DNA of 23,223 nt, from positions 1 through 23,223 of the forward strand of contig JBBQXP010000036.1 in NCBI GenBank assembly GCA_038209555.1, read 5' to 3'. Below the pieces are notes generated by a model that was not told where the DNA came from, searched no databases, and was given only the letters and a program-made list of their open reading frames with translations. Each line of letters opens with the position of its first letter. The first letter of the stretch is position 1. The translations under genes were made by a program, and so were the position numbers. The DNA is from DASQGA01 sp038209555. Lineage in GTDB: Bacteria > Actinomycetota > Thermoleophilia > Gaiellales > Gaiellaceae. Below, piece by piece: positions 1 through 8,392 of this stretch.

Positions 1-549
1 ACGGTCGAGCTCGTCACGCAGCTCTTTCACCTCCTCGTCGAGATCGGTCAAGGCGCCCGCAAGATCCGGATACTCGAAGCCCACGCTCACCGCACGACGC
101 TGCACCTTGCGAGCGTAAACGAGCGCGGGAAGATTCTCGGGAAGGTCGTGAAAGATGCCCTGCCGATCCTCCTGGTCGGCCTTCAGCTCCTCCCAGCGAG
201 CCTTGACGGCACCCGGTGAATCGAGGGAGTCCGCGGCGAAGACGTGCGGGTGCCGGCGGACGAGCTTCGCATGCAGGCCGCGCGTGACCGCCGCCAGATC
301 ACCGACGCCACGCTCCTCGAGAAGCAGGGACAGGAAGACGACCTGGAAGAGCAGGTCGCCGAGCTCCCCGGCGAGCTTCTCGTCATCTCCGGCTTGGGCT
401 GCGTCGGCGACCTCGTAGGCCTCCTCGATAGTGTGCGGGACGATCGTCCCCACGGTCTGCACGCGATCCCACGGGCAGTCCTGACGTAGCCGTTCGGCGA
501 GCTCCTGGAGCTCGGAGATCGCTTCCCCGAGTCCCTCGCCGCCGGTCAG
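1..549 (-). CDS. mazG: MazG-type nucleoside triphosphate pyrophosphohydrolase (3' end outside window)
   Basis: MazG enzymes hydrolyse (d)NTPs to NMP plus pyrophosphate and clean the nucleotide pool. The reverse-strand reading gives the family's N-terminal signature CPWDRVQT, then HTIEEAYEVADA and GELGDLLFQVVF, whose acidic residues bind Mg. Later come RRHPHVF and W-E-E-L-K, which are also typical. The frame runs off the left edge, so the C-terminus is missing. In this frame no ATG, GTG or TTG lies between the upstream stop (733-735) and the CPWD motif. The best start is CTG at 549-547, 5 nt beyond the end of the PpiC gene, which leaves about 27 residues before CPWD. No clear Shine-Dalgarno is seen, so translation may be coupled to the upstream gene. 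The family call is firm; the start is uncertain. Confidence 0.9.
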   Translation of the reverse strand, partial: MTGGEGLGEAISELQELAERLRQDCPWDRVQTVGTIVPHTIEEAYEVADAAQAGDDEKLAGELGDLLFQVVFLSLLLEERGVGDLAAVTRGLHAKLVRRHPHVFAADSLDSPGAVKARWEELKADQEDRQGIFHDLPENLPALVYARKVQRRAVSVGFEYPDLAGALTDLDEEVKELRDELDR

Positions 550-553
550 GGCT

Positions 554-1570
554 CTAGCCGGTTGTCTGGGGTTGGGTCTGGGTCGTGCTGGCAGGCGGCT
601 TGTAGCCGGCCGCGTACACGACGTCCTTTGCGTACTTCGCCTGGGTCTGCTTGAGCCAGGTCTGCATAGCGGCGTTCTGCTTCTGCTGCTTGAGCTGCTG
701 CTCGATCGTGGTCTTCGCCTCGGCGAGCTTCGTCACCTCGATCGGTGCGAGCGCTTCGATGATGTGCCATCCGAACTGAGTCTTGACCGGCTTGGAGATC
801 TCGCCCTCGTCGATCGAGAACGCGATCTTGTCGAAGGGCGCCACCGTCTGGCCCTTGCTGACGGTGAGCTTGCCGCCCTGCTTTGCGGAGGCCGTGTCCT
901 GCGAGAACTTCTTCGCGAGCGCTGCAAAGCTCGCGCCTCCCTTGAGCTCCTTGTAGAGCTCGTCGGCCTTCTGCTTCGACTTGACGAGGATATGTCGGAC
1001 TTCCCGAGGCTTCGTGAACTGCTCCTCGTTGTTTTTGTAGTACGCCTCGATCTCCGTCTCCGGCACTTTGATGCTGCCGGTCACCTTCGTGAAGATCTTC
1101 TCCTGGAGAAGCTTGTCCTGGATCTCCTCGCGGGCCTGCTCTTCCGTCAGGCCGAGCTTCTTGAGCTCGGCCTGAAGCTTCTCGTCGCTGCCGCCGAAGT
1201 TCGTCTTTTTCAGCTGGTCGAGCCGCTTGGTGACTTCGGCATCAGTCACCTTCACGCCGAGGGTTTCTGCTTCGCTCCTGAACTCGTAGCGCTGAACGAG
1301 AAACTGCACGGCCCGACCCTTGAGGTCGTTGTACTCGGGAGAGCCGACCTTCGGGAACGGCCGCTTCTGTGCCTTGTAACTCTGCTTCGCGCGATCGAGG
1401 AGCGCGTCGTACTCCGCCTTCGGGACCTCCTGGTCTCCAACGAGCGCGATCGCGTCCACCGGGACGTCCTCGGCGCTCTTCTTGTCGGAGCCCCCACCGC
1501 AGGCGGCCAGGCCCACGGCAAGCGCACAGGCGAAGAGGAGGGTAACTGTCGTACGGAGAGGAAACCTCAT
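554..1570 (-). CDS. SurA/PpiC-like peptidyl-prolyl isomerase lipoprotein
   Basis: This is a 338-residue exported foldase. Residues 1-24 form a lipoprotein signal (hydrophobic stretch, lipobox LAAC, Cys24), so it should be anchored to the outer face of the membrane. Residues 40-185 resemble the SurA/PrsA N-terminal helical chaperone region. A parvulin domain spans about 189-273, starting at REVRHILVKS and ending with GEISKPVKTQFGWHIIEAL, which carries the usual FGWH motif. A charged helix (280-315) and a Thr/Gln-rich tail follow. It starts at ATG 17 nt after mfd, without an obvious Shine-Dalgarno. The M. tuberculosis locus has lpqU (a lipoprotein) nearby, but that is not a parvulin. The family assignment is secure; client proteins are unknown. 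Confidence 0.92.
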   Translation of the reverse strand: MRFPLRTTVTLLFACALAVGLAACGGGSDKKSAEDVPVDAIALVGDQEVPKAEYDALLDRAKQSYKAQKRPFPKVGSPEYNDLKGRAVQFLVQRYEFRSEAETLGVKVTDAEVTKRLDQLKKTNFGGSDEKLQAELKKLGLTEEQAREEIQDKLLQEKIFTKVTGSIKVPETEIEAYYKNNEEQFTKPREVRHILVKSKQKADELYKELKGGASFAALAKKFSQDTASAKQGGKLTVSKGQTVAPFDKIAFSIDEGEISKPVKTQFGWHIIEALAPIEVTKLAEAKTTIEQQLKQQKQNAAMQTWLKQTQAKYAKDVVYAAGYKPPASTTQTQPQTTG

Positions 1571-1587
1571 GAAAAAAGCGGCTGTCG

Positions 1588-4500
1588 CTAGGCGGCGAGC
1601 CGGAGTTCAAGCATAGCATCGACGAGCTGGAGCGCTTCCGCGAAGGAGACAGTACGACGGTTCACCTCACGGCGTGCGCTCGAGTAAACGGCCGTGTCCG
1701 CGAGCCGACGAAGCTCGCGCAGCTCGCCCGAACCGAGGACGAGCGGACCGACCGAGGCGCGGCCCCCGCGGAACACGAGGAAATCGGCGCCGAGCCGCGC
1801 CACCTTCAGCTTCGCCTCCTGGATCCGGAACAAGTTCTCGACCGGCTCCGGGACTTCGCCGTACCTGTCCTCAACGGCCGCATGGATCTCCCGCAGCTCG
1901 TCCTCCGTCTCGGCGAGCGCGAGACGGCGGTGCAGGTCGATCTTCTGCGCCTCGGCGTCGATGTACGACGCGGGCACGTAGGCGTCGATCTGGGCGTCGA
2001 CCCGAACCGGGCGCCCGACGGCGCGCCGGGCGCCCGAGAGCTCGGCCACGGCCTCGCCGAGCAGCTCGAGATAGAGCTCGAAGCCGATCGCGGCCACGTG
2101 ACCGGACTGCTCCGCTCCGAGGAGATCGCCGGCACCCCGAATCTCGAGGTCCCGCATCGCGATGTTGAACCCCGCACCGAGCTCGGTATGGTCCGCGAGC
2201 GCCGCGAGACGCGCTCTCGCCTCGGCCGTCAGCTCCTGGCTGTCGGGGTAGAAGAGATAGGCGTGGGCGGGAACGTCGCTGCGGCCCACGCGGCCCCTGA
2301 TCTGGTAGAGCTGGGAGAGTCCGAGCGCATCCGCGCGTTCCACCACGAGAGTGTTCGCCTCCGGGATGTCGAGCCCCGACTCGATGATCGTGGTCGAGAC
2401 CAGGACATCCGCGTCTCCTGCGAGAAAGGTCAGCATCTGCTTCTCGAGCTCCCGCTCCGGCAGCTGGCCGTGCGCGACGATGAACCGAAGCTCGGGGCAG
2501 ATCTGGCGGAGGTGCTCGGCTGCATCCTCGATCGACTCGACGCGGTTGTGGAGATAGAAGGACTGCCCCTCCCGCTCGTGCTCCCGGCGGAGTGCTAGCT
2601 GGACGACCTCCTCGTCGAACTCGCCGACGTGCGTTCGGATCGGGCGCCTGCCTTCGGGCGGAGTCTCGATCACGGAGATGTCGCGAAGCCCCGAGAGCGA
2701 CATGTGGAGCGTGCGCGGGATCGGCGTCGCGGTCAGGGCGAGCACGTCGACCTCGAGCCGAAGCTGGCGGAGGAGCTCCTTCTGGGCCACCCCGAAGCGC
2801 TGCTCCTCATCGAGGATCACGAGACCGAGGTCCTTGGCGGCGACGTCGCGCGACAGCACGCGGTGGGTCCCGATCAGGATGTCCACGCGCCCGGCCGCGA
2901 AATCGGCCAGGATTCGCTTCACGTCCGCCGGCCTCCGGAACCGCGAGATCATCTCGACGTTGACCGGAAAGTCGCGGTAGCGCTCGCGGAACGTGTTCCA
3001 GTGCTGCTGAGCGAGAATAGTCGTGGGGGCGAGAAAGAGCGTCTGCTTTCCGGCCACCGCGACGGCGAACGCGGCTCGAACGGCCACCTCGGTCTTTCCA
3101 AAGCCGACGTCCCCGCACACGAGACGGTCCATAGGCCGGGGGGTCTCGAGGTCCTCCTTGACGGCCTCGATCGCCCGCTGCTGGTCGGGCGTCTCGACGT
3201 ACGGGAAGCTGGCTTCGAGCTGCTCGAGGAGGTCGCCCTCGACCTCGTAGGCAACCCCTTCTGCACGCTGTCGCTGCGCATAGAGCGCGAGGAGCTCGCC
3301 CGCGAGCTCCCGGGCACCGGCCCTGGCTCGCGTCTTGACGAGCTGCCAGGCCTTGCCACCGAGCTTCGAGAGTGCCGGCTCGGCGGCGCCCGCGCCGACG
3401 TAGCGCGAGACCTTGCCGATCTGTTCGTGTGGGACATAGAGGCGATCGTCCCCCTTGAAAGCGAGGAACAGGTAGTCCCGGGTAACAGCTGCAACTGTTT
3501 TCGTCTCGAAGCCGAGCAGCTTCCCGATCCCATGGTCCTCGTGGACGACGTAGTCGCCGGTCCGCAGGTCCGCGAAGCTCTGAAGCGCGCGGCCGAGCCT
3601 GGCGTCGGCGCGCGGCGGACGCTTGCGGAACACCTGCGTGTCGGGCAGAAGCACCAACCCGAGGTCGCGCGAGACGAACCCGCGCCGCGCGCGAGAGACC
3701 GCGAAGACGAGGCCTGGCTCGGCGGGCAACGGGTCGCCCTCGTCGAGTAGCACCGGCTCGATCCGGCGCAGCAGGGCCTTCGTCCTCAGGGCCTCTCCGC
3801 GGTGGGCGAACGTGACGATGACCCGGTTCCCGCCGCGTACGAACCCGCCCAGGTCGCGCTCGGCCTCGGAGAGCCCCCGCGCGGCGACCGCCGGCCGCTG
3901 CGCCTCGAAGGCATACGGCTGTCCCGACGGAAGCTCGCTCAGGTCGACCACGCCCTTCAGCGAAACGCCGTCGAGGAGCTCCTCCTCCCACACCTTGCGA
4001 ACCTCTTCTGACTCCCAGACGAGATCGGGTGGTCCAAGCGGCGCGACGAGGTCGTTCGGGATCTCGGGCCCATCCTGAGCACCGAGCTCGGAGCCGGAAA
4101 GATCCAGCCGCCGTTCGGCGGCCGGGTGAATCGCCGCCTCTTCGAGCACGCGCAGGGCGCGTTGTGTAAAGGCGGAGAAGGCGCGAATCGACTCCACCTC
4201 GTCTCCGAAGAGCTCGATGCGAATCGGCTCGCGCCCCGTGGACGGGAACACGTCGACGATCCCACCGCGGACAGCGAACTGGCCGCGTTCCTCGACGCGC
4301 TCGACGCGCTCGTACCCGGCGAGGGCGAGCTCCGCGACCAGCTTCTCGGAGCCCGGCTCGGAGCCGACCCGGACATGCATGGTCTCGGGGCGCGACCGGG
4401 GCGGCGGCAGCAGGTCGGCCACCCCGAGTGCCGAGGCGCAGACGAGACCTCCACCTGCGAGGATCTCGAGCGCACGCGCTCGCTCGCCCACGAGGTGCGG

Positions 4501-4800
4501 AGGTGGCCGGAGACCCGTCTCCCATCGGACGCCACGCGAGGCAAGGAGACCGACCCTCTCCTCCCCGAGAAACCACCCGGCCGCCTCGGCGGTATCTCGA
4601 GCATCGGCGTCGTCGGGAAGCAGGCAGACGAGCGCTCCGTCCCGGGCAGTCCAGAGGGCTGCCAGGAAGAGCGGCAGGAGCGCTTCGGAGACGCGCGCGC
4701 GGTCAGGACCGGCCGCGAACGCCTGCAGGCGATCCGTCTCCGCGAGAGCGCGCGCGAGCGGATTCAGAACGGGAGTTTCGGTGAGGGTCTTCAGGTCCAT
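1588..4800 (-). CDS. mfd: Transcription-repair coupling factor Mfd
   Basis: Mfd removes RNA polymerase stalled at DNA lesions and recruits UvrA. This 1070-residue protein has the family layout. The UvrB-like N-terminal region includes RGQFAVRGGIVDVFP (about 172-186). The CarD-like RNA-polymerase-interacting domain starts at TGDYVVHEDHGIGKL (about 414-468). The superfamily-2 translocase has Walker A GDVGFGKT (563-570), DEEQ box (664-667), TATPIPRTL, TTIIESGLDIP (803-813) and QIRGRVGR (833-840). The C-terminal TRCF domain covers about 930-1040. ATG at 4800 gives MDLKTLTETPVL; a TTG 66 nt upstream (4866) would add 22 residues that look non-homologous and run into a repeat element. It is slightly shorter than E. 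coli Mfd (about 1150). It heads a minus-strand run with the PpiC lipoprotein and mazG. Confidence 0.97.
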   Translation of the reverse strand: MDLKTLTETPVLNPLARALAETDRLQAFAAGPDRARVSEALLPLFLAALWTARDGALVCLLPDDADARDTAEAAGWFLGEERVGLLASRGVRWETGLRPPPHLVGERARALEILAGGGLVCASALGVADLLPPPRSRPETMHVRVGSEPGSEKLVAELALAGYERVERVEERGQFAVRGGIVDVFPSTGREPIRIELFGDEVESIRAFSAFTQRALRVLEEAAIHPAAERRLDLSGSELGAQDGPEIPNDLVAPLGPPDLVWESEEVRKVWEEELLDGVSLKGVVDLSELPSGQPYAFEAQRPAVAARGLSEAERDLGGFVRGGNRVIVTFAHRGEALRTKALLRRIEPVLLDEGDPLPAEPGLVFAVSRARRGFVSRDLGLVLLPDTQVFRKRPPRADARLGRALQSFADLRTGDYVVHEDHGIGKLLGFETKTVAAVTRDYLFLAFKGDDRLYVPHEQIGKVSRYVGAGAAEPALSKLGGKAWQLVKTRARAGARELAGELLALYAQRQRAEGVAYEVEGDLLEQLEASFPYVETPDQQRAIEAVKEDLETPRPMDRLVCGDVGFGKTEVAVRAAFAVAVAGKQTLFLAPTTILAQQHWNTFRERYRDFPVNVEMISRFRRPADVKRILADFAAGRVDILIGTHRVLSRDVAAKDLGLVILDEEQRFGVAQKELLRQLRLEVDVLALTATPIPRTLHMSLSGLRDISVIETPPEGRRPIRTHVGEFDEEVVQLALRREHEREGQSFYLHNRVESIEDAAEHLRQICPELRFIVAHGQLPERELEKQMLTFLAGDADVLVSTTIIESGLDIPEANTLVVERADALGLSQLYQIRGRVGRSDVPAHAYLFYPDSQELTAEARARLAALADHTELGAGFNIAMRDLEIRGAGDLLGAEQSGHVAAIGFELYLELLGEAVAELSGARRAVGRPVRVDAQIDAYVPASYIDAEAQKIDLHRRLALAETEDELREIHAAVEDRYGEVPEPVENLFRIQEAKLKVARLGADFLVFRGGRASVGPLVLGSGELRELRRLADTAVYSSARREVNRRTVSFAEALQLVDAMLELRLAA

Positions 4801-4848
4801 GACGAGCGACGGAACCGCGATTCCGCGGACGCAATCGTAGCCCCCAGC

Positions 4849-5015
4849 TAGATGGTTGATCGACAATTACCGCACCCTCGGATGGCGGCTCAGACGCGGC
4901 GCCAGGGCACACCCTCGCCCTTTTCAAGGCTTCTAGCCTTGCCTGCAGGCGATGGCGCACCCTTGCTTGGTCTCGCCCGTCCCCGCGAGCACGACAATTG
5001 CCGACCAACCATCTA
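4849..5015. repeat. Pair of outward-facing 24-bp imperfect inverted repeats in the mfd divergent promoter region
   Basis: A 24-bp element at 4849-4872 recurs in inverted orientation at 4992-5015, matching at 20 of 24 positions with all four mismatches transitions. The shared core read outward is CAACCATCTA, preceded by AATTG-Y-CGA. The copies flank a perfect 7-bp palindrome, CAAGGCT-tct-AGCCTTG (4925-4941), which lies close to the midpoint between them. Each copy sits just upstream of a divergent gene: mfd starts 49 nt beyond the left copy and the 79-residue gene 11 nt beyond the right one. This arrangement suggests matched promoter or operator elements. The function is inference. Confidence 0.6.
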
Positions 5016-5019
5016 CGCT
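5014..5019 (+). promoter_or_regulatory. Putative -10 element for a leaderless transcript
   Basis: TACGCT lies exactly 6 nt before the GTG at 5026, the spacing expected if transcription begins at or next to the start codon. There is no Shine-Dalgarno sequence. The hexamer overlaps the end of the right copy of the 24-bp inverted repeat. The same hexamer precedes the lipoprotein gene at 16658. Confidence 0.4.
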
Positions 5020-5025
5020 CCCGCC

Positions 5026-5265
5026 GTGGCAGGAGAGCTCGTAGACATCGGGAAGCGGCCGCTGCTCGTCGCGTCCTTCGAACCTCCAGGCGCGGCTGGT
5101 CGCTTCAACGCGTGGCGAGAGGAGCACGCCGACGCACTCGCCGCCGTGCCGGAGGCGGCGCTTCGGGTCGAGTACGGCCGCGCCGGCCAAGGCCTTTTCG
5201 TACGGGTGCGGATCGACGAGGCGCACGTGCCCGACGACCTCCTCCCCCCACCGGCCGCCGCCTGA
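5026..5265 (+). CDS. Small hypothetical protein (79 aa)
   Basis: I do not recognise this gene. From GTG at 5026 it encodes 79 residues beginning VAGELVDIGKRPLLVASF, soluble, with no signal or membrane segment, mixed alpha/beta in look, and ending in a Pro/Ala-rich tail. Codon third positions are strongly G/C as in the neighbouring genes, which supports real coding. The frame is open up to 4852, but the upstream part covers the inverted-repeat region and lacks coding bias, so the GTG preceded by TACGCT is the better start. It is divergent from mfd, and its stop is 1 nt from that of the convergent MOSC gene. Confidence 0.6.
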   Translation: MAGELVDIGKRPLLVASFEPPGAAGRFNAWREEHADALAAVPEAALRVEYGRAGQGLFVRVRIDEAHVPDDLLPPPAAA

Positions 5266-5266
5266 G

Positions 5267-5812
5267 CTAGACGGGCTCGAGCGGCCCGTGAGGTCCCGGA
5301 GGCAGCTCGACTCGAATCGGGTCTCCGGGCCTGACGTCCCCGTCGGCCAGGACGATGCTCATGATTCCGGATTTCCGGACGAGGCCGCCCTGTTCGTCGC
5401 GCCCGAGGGCCGCGGCCATGAGCCCGGGCTGGAGCCTGTCCAGCTGGACGCACGGATTGCGAAGACCGGTCACCTCCACCACGGCTTCTCTGCCGAGGTG
5501 CAGGCGCGTGCGTGCCGGGAGCCGCAGCAGGTCGACGCCTCGCGTTGTCACATTCTCGCCCATCTGGCCCGGTACGACCGTGAAACCAGCCCTGCGGAGC
5601 TCTTCGTAGAGCTCCTCGTGGATCAGGTGCAACTGGCGCAGATTGGGCTGGCTCGGGTCGCGCCGGACGCGCGAGCGGTGCTTGACGGTCTCGCCGAAAT
5701 GGGCGTCGCCCTCGACCCCTAGGCCGCACCGGAGGTGAATGCTCTCCTGATTCGGCTTGACCATCGTGTGCGAGGCGCTTCGGCTCACCGCGGTCACGAT
5801 CCCCTCGAGCAT
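5267..5812 (-). CDS. MOSC domain-containing protein
   Basis: The MOSC fold is shared by molybdenum-cofactor sulfurase C-termini and YiiM-type proteins that handle sulfur or reduce N-hydroxylated compounds using Mo cofactor. This 181-residue stand-alone form has GVEGDAHFG (32-40), the loop GQMGENVTT (82-90) and the conserved cysteine in TGLRNPCVQLD (Cys121), the presumed sulfur or Mo ligand. The C-terminal KSGIMSIVLADGDVRPGD also fits. There is no signal peptide. The ATG directly follows the pth stop with zero spacing, so the two are probably translationally coupled. The substrate is unknown, and no molybdopterin genes are in the window. Confidence 0.88.
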   Translation of the reverse strand: MLEGIVTAVSRSASHTMVKPNQESIHLRCGLGVEGDAHFGETVKHRSRVRRDPSQPNLRQLHLIHEELYEELRRAGFTVVPGQMGENVTTRGVDLLRLPARTRLHLGREAVVEVTGLRNPCVQLDRLQPGLMAAALGRDEQGGLVRKSGIMSIVLADGDVRPGDPIRVELPPGPHGPLEPV

Positions 5813-6409
5813 CTAGTCGTTGTAGAGCCGCTGCGCGGCCTCGAGGCCGTCTCGGGCGATCGTCTCGACAGCGTCGGCGGCCCGATTCACGAGCGCCGCC
5901 AGGTCGAACTGCTCGTCGAAGGGAGAAAGCACGTAGTCCGCGACCGGCCGACGGTCTCCGCGCTCGGGCCGTCCGACACCGATCCGGAGGCGAAGGAACT
6001 CGTGGGTCTTCAGGTGCTGAGCGATCGAGCGCAGGCCGTTGTGCCCGGCGAGACCGCCGCCGGCACGCGCCTGGAGACGGCCCGGCTCCAGGTCGACCTC
6101 GTCGTGGACGACGAGCAGCGACTGGGCCGGAACCTTGAAGAAGCGGACCGCTGCGGCCACCGCTCGCCCCGACTCGTTCATGAAGGTTTGCGGCTTCAGG
6201 AGCGCAAGACGGCGCTCATCGATCCGGAGCTCGGCGACATCGGCAGAGAACTTCGACCGCCAGGAAGCGTCGTGACGCCGGGCCAGCTCGTCGCACACCA
6301 TGAAGCCGACGCTGTGCCTCGTGCGTGCGTAGTCACGCCCGGGGTTCCCGAGACCGGCGACCAGCAGGTCGAGCGCCGAGGCAGACTCGCCTCGACGAAA
6401 CAGCCGCAC
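5813..6409 (-). CDS. pth: Peptidyl-tRNA hydrolase
   Basis: Pth releases peptides from peptidyl-tRNA that drops off the ribosome and recycles the tRNA. The 198-residue protein has the family residues in order: Asn22 in GLGNPG, catalytic His32 in TRHSVGF, Asn78 in KPQTFMNESG, Asp103 in VVHDEVDLEPG and Asn124 in GHNGLRS. The length is normal, with a short 12-residue N-terminal lead. It starts at GTG (6409), 6 nt after rplY, with an AGGGG stretch upstream formed partly by the rplY end. The rplY-pth pair is a common actinobacterial arrangement. Confidence 0.96.
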   Translation of the reverse strand: MRLFRRGESASALDLLVAGLGNPGRDYARTRHSVGFMVCDELARRHDASWRSKFSADVAELRIDERRLALLKPQTFMNESGRAVAAAVRFFKVPAQSLLVVHDEVDLEPGRLQARAGGGLAGHNGLRSIAQHLKTHEFLRLRIGVGRPERGDRRPVADYVLSPFDEQFDLAALVNRAADAVETIARDGLEAAQRLYND

Positions 6410-6415
6410 GAGGAC

Positions 6416-7135
6416 TTACCCCTCGGGGTCTGTGGTCTCGCGCTCGCCCGCCCCGTCGGCATCCGGCTCGGCGGCATCGTCGGCGGCACCTTCCGCCTCT
6501 CCCTCGGCCGGGACCTCGCCCTCGGCCAGCTCCTCCTCGGAGACCTCCTCCTCGGGCTCCTCGGGCTCGAGCGTCGGTGGGATGACGCTCGCGATTGTGG
6601 TCTCCGGGTCGTCGAGGTACGTCACGTTCTCGATCGGGGGTAGATCGCTGACACGCACGTTGTCGCCGATGTTGAGCGCCGACACGTCGAGCTCGATCCG
6701 GTCGGGAACGTCCATCGGGAGTGCCTCGACGTTGACCTCCCGCAGAGACTGCTGCAGCACGCCGCCCTCGGTGACGCCCTGCGCCTCGCCGGTGAGCTCG
6801 ACGACCACCTGCGCGTGGATCGCCTGATCAAGCCGAACCTCCTGAAGGTCGACGTGGAGGAGGCGGTTCTTCACGGGGTGAAGCTGGTACTCCTTGAGCA
6901 CGGCGTGGTGAGGCTTCTGGGTGCCCTCGACGACGACGTCGATGATGGCGTGGAGGCCGTGGGAGCCGGTCAGGACGCGGCGGAGATTGCGCTCGCCGAC
7001 GCTGAATGGCTGCGCAGGCTTGCCGCTCCCGTAGAGAACGCCTGGAATCGCCCCGGCGGCGCGCAAACGGCGCGCAGCCGGGCTGCCTCCGTTCTCACGA
7101 GGCTTCACTTCCAGCTTGACGCGTTCAGCAGCCAT
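6416..7135 (-). CDS. rplY: 50S ribosomal protein L25 (general stress protein Ctc type)
   Basis: L25/CTC binds 5S rRNA in the large ribosomal subunit. The 239-residue protein is the long two-domain form. Residues 1-95 are the L25 RNA-binding domain (GGSPAARRLRAAGAIPGVLYG; HPVKNRLLHVDLQEV). Residues 96-190 are the TL5/CTC C-terminal beta domain. From about 190 on there is a strongly acidic Glu/Ala tail, common in actinobacterial homologues. It starts at ATG with no strong Shine-Dalgarno, 11 nt after a TAGACT hexamer. It leads the rplY-pth-MOSC run. Confidence 0.95.
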   Translation of the reverse strand: MAAERVKLEVKPRENGGSPAARRLRAAGAIPGVLYGSGKPAQPFSVGERNLRRVLTGSHGLHAIIDVVVEGTQKPHHAVLKEYQLHPVKNRLLHVDLQEVRLDQAIHAQVVVELTGEAQGVTEGGVLQQSLREVNVEALPMDVPDRIELDVSALNIGDNVRVSDLPPIENVTYLDDPETTIASVIPPTLEPEEPEEEVSEEELAEGEVPAEGEAEGAADDAAEPDADGAGERETTDPEG

Positions 7136-7146
7136 ACCGGCTCGCC

Positions 7147-7152
7147 AGTCTA
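7147..7152 (-). promoter_or_regulatory. Putative -10 element of rplY
   Basis: The minus strand reads TAGACT here, 11 nt before the rplY ATG, which would give a 5' leader of only a few nucleotides. The same hexamer sits 11 nt before the tRNA-Gln 5' end. No convincing -35 is seen. Confidence 0.35.
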
Positions 7153-7291
7153 GCTAAGAGCCTCTGACGTGATGGGGCCTCGGCTTGCGTCAGGGACTCT
7201 GGGGCCCGAGTTGGTTTCCGCCAACGCCCCTCCGGCGGGGGATAGGCGTTGTGCTGCCCCCAGGCAATGCTGAGAGGGTAGTTCACTGCGC

Positions 7292-8017
7292 ATGCATGAG
7301 GACCCGCTCATCGAAGCCGTCTCTGACGGCGAGGCGACCCCCTCCCCAGCGAGGCAAAAGCCCATTCGCAAGAAAAAAGCCGGCTCGTCCGCTCCGGTCG
7401 TTCGCGTCGAGATCTACACCGACGTAGCGACACGCCGCCCGGGCAGCGCGGAGCCGCAGGTCGAAGCGCATGCGTTCGCAGCCAATGAGGACGAATCCCT
7501 CGAAGCCGCCGAGCTCGCTGAGCTCGCATCGCGGCTGGCTGTGGCTCAGATCGAACTCGACGAGCGTGAGCGGCATCTCACAGCTGTCCAGGCAGAGCTC
7601 GACGACCACGACCGGCGCCTCGCGGCTACCCGCACCGAGCACGACGAGCAGGAGCGCCGGCTTGCAGCCGAAAGCCGGCGGGTGGGCGAGGAGCTGGAGC
7701 GCCTGGCCGCCAAAGAACAAGAGATCGCCGAGCGTGATTCCGAGTTCATCGCGGTCGAGATGATCGAGTCCGAGCGGCTCCGCATCGAGCGACGCTCCCG
7801 CTACCTCGACGACCTCGAGGAGAAGATGAGAGAGCGTCTCCAGGAGCTCGCAGGTGCTGAGGCGGATTTCGAGCTTCGGCTCGATTCGCTCGAGCGGCGC
7901 GAAGACGCCGTCGAAGAGCTCGAGCGCCGGATCGAGCAGAAAGAGACGGACCTCTCCGCGTACGTCGCCCAGCTCCAGGGCCAGTTCGGCCGCAGCGGAA
8001 TCTCGGCCGTCTCCTAG
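7292..8017 (+). CDS. Coiled-coil protein of unknown function
   Basis: This 241-residue protein has a low-complexity, basic N-terminal third (KPIRKKKAGSS near 23-33) with no signal peptide. From about residue 64 to 230 it is a nearly continuous coiled coil rich in Glu/Arg/Leu heptads (ELDERERHLTAVQAELDDHD and similar). Such composition suits a structural or scaffolding role, perhaps in cell division or nucleoid organisation, but no named family is recognisable. It starts at ATG, with GAGAGGG about 13 nt upstream as a weak Shine-Dalgarno. It is divergent from rplY and convergent with the next gene, their stops 6 nt apart. Codon use matches the neighbours. The gene is convincing; its function is unknown. 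Confidence 0.75.
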   Translation: MHEDPLIEAVSDGEATPSPARQKPIRKKKAGSSAPVVRVEIYTDVATRRPGSAEPQVEAHAFAANEDESLEAAELAELASRLAVAQIELDERERHLTAVQAELDDHDRRLAATRTEHDEQERRLAAESRRVGEELERLAAKEQEIAERDSEFIAVEMIESERLRIERRSRYLDDLEEKMRERLQELAGAEADFELRLDSLERREDAVEELERRIEQKETDLSAYVAQLQGQFGRSGISAVS

Positions 8018-8023
8018 CTTGCG

Positions 8024-8392
8024 CTAAAACGACCAGAGATGGTCGTCCGCAGGGTTCTCCCGCTCTTCCTGCCAGAGCCGGGCGAAGACACCGGCCGCGA
8101 TCAGCGGCGCCCCCGGAAAGAGCTCGAGTAGGACGACCACGATCCAAAGCGCGGACCCGAGGCCTCCGACGACGACGGCAGCGACAACAGGGAGCGCCGC
8201 AAGCCCGAGCGTCCACCACTGGGCGACGACCCAACCGAGCCATGCGTGAAGGGCCAGCGGCACGAGGAAGAGCGCCGCGACCACGATGCCGGGTGGCTCC
8301 ATCTGGGAGTTTGCCACGACCCCGATCCAGAGCGACATGAGCGCGCCGTAGACGAGAGGGGCAGTACGGGGGTTCCTGGCCTGTGCAGACAC
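8024..8392 (-). CDS. Small integral membrane protein (four predicted helices)
   Basis: From GTG at 8392 this encodes 122 residues with four hydrophobic segments at about 12-28, 35-58, 60-78 and 80-104. It ends with a charged tail (RLWQEERENPADDHLWSF) probably facing the cytoplasm. An AAGGA motif 7 nt upstream supports this start. The frame is open further up to 8539, but that stretch crosses the terminator of the two-component operon and lacks coding character. The start region can fold as CCGAA-ggatgt-TTCGG with the Shine-Dalgarno in the loop. I do not recognise a family. Confidence 0.65.
   Translation of the reverse strand: MSAQARNPRTAPLVYGALMSLWIGVVANSQMEPPGIVVAALFLVPLALHAWLGWVVAQWWTLGLAALPVVAAVVVGGLGSALWIVVVLLELFPGAPLIAAGVFARLWQEERENPADDHLWSF

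Noticed and set aside
572..1591. 339-residue plus-strand open frame opposite the PpiC gene
   Set aside because: It is a Leu/Arg-rich antisense shadow of a well-supported parvulin lipoprotein.
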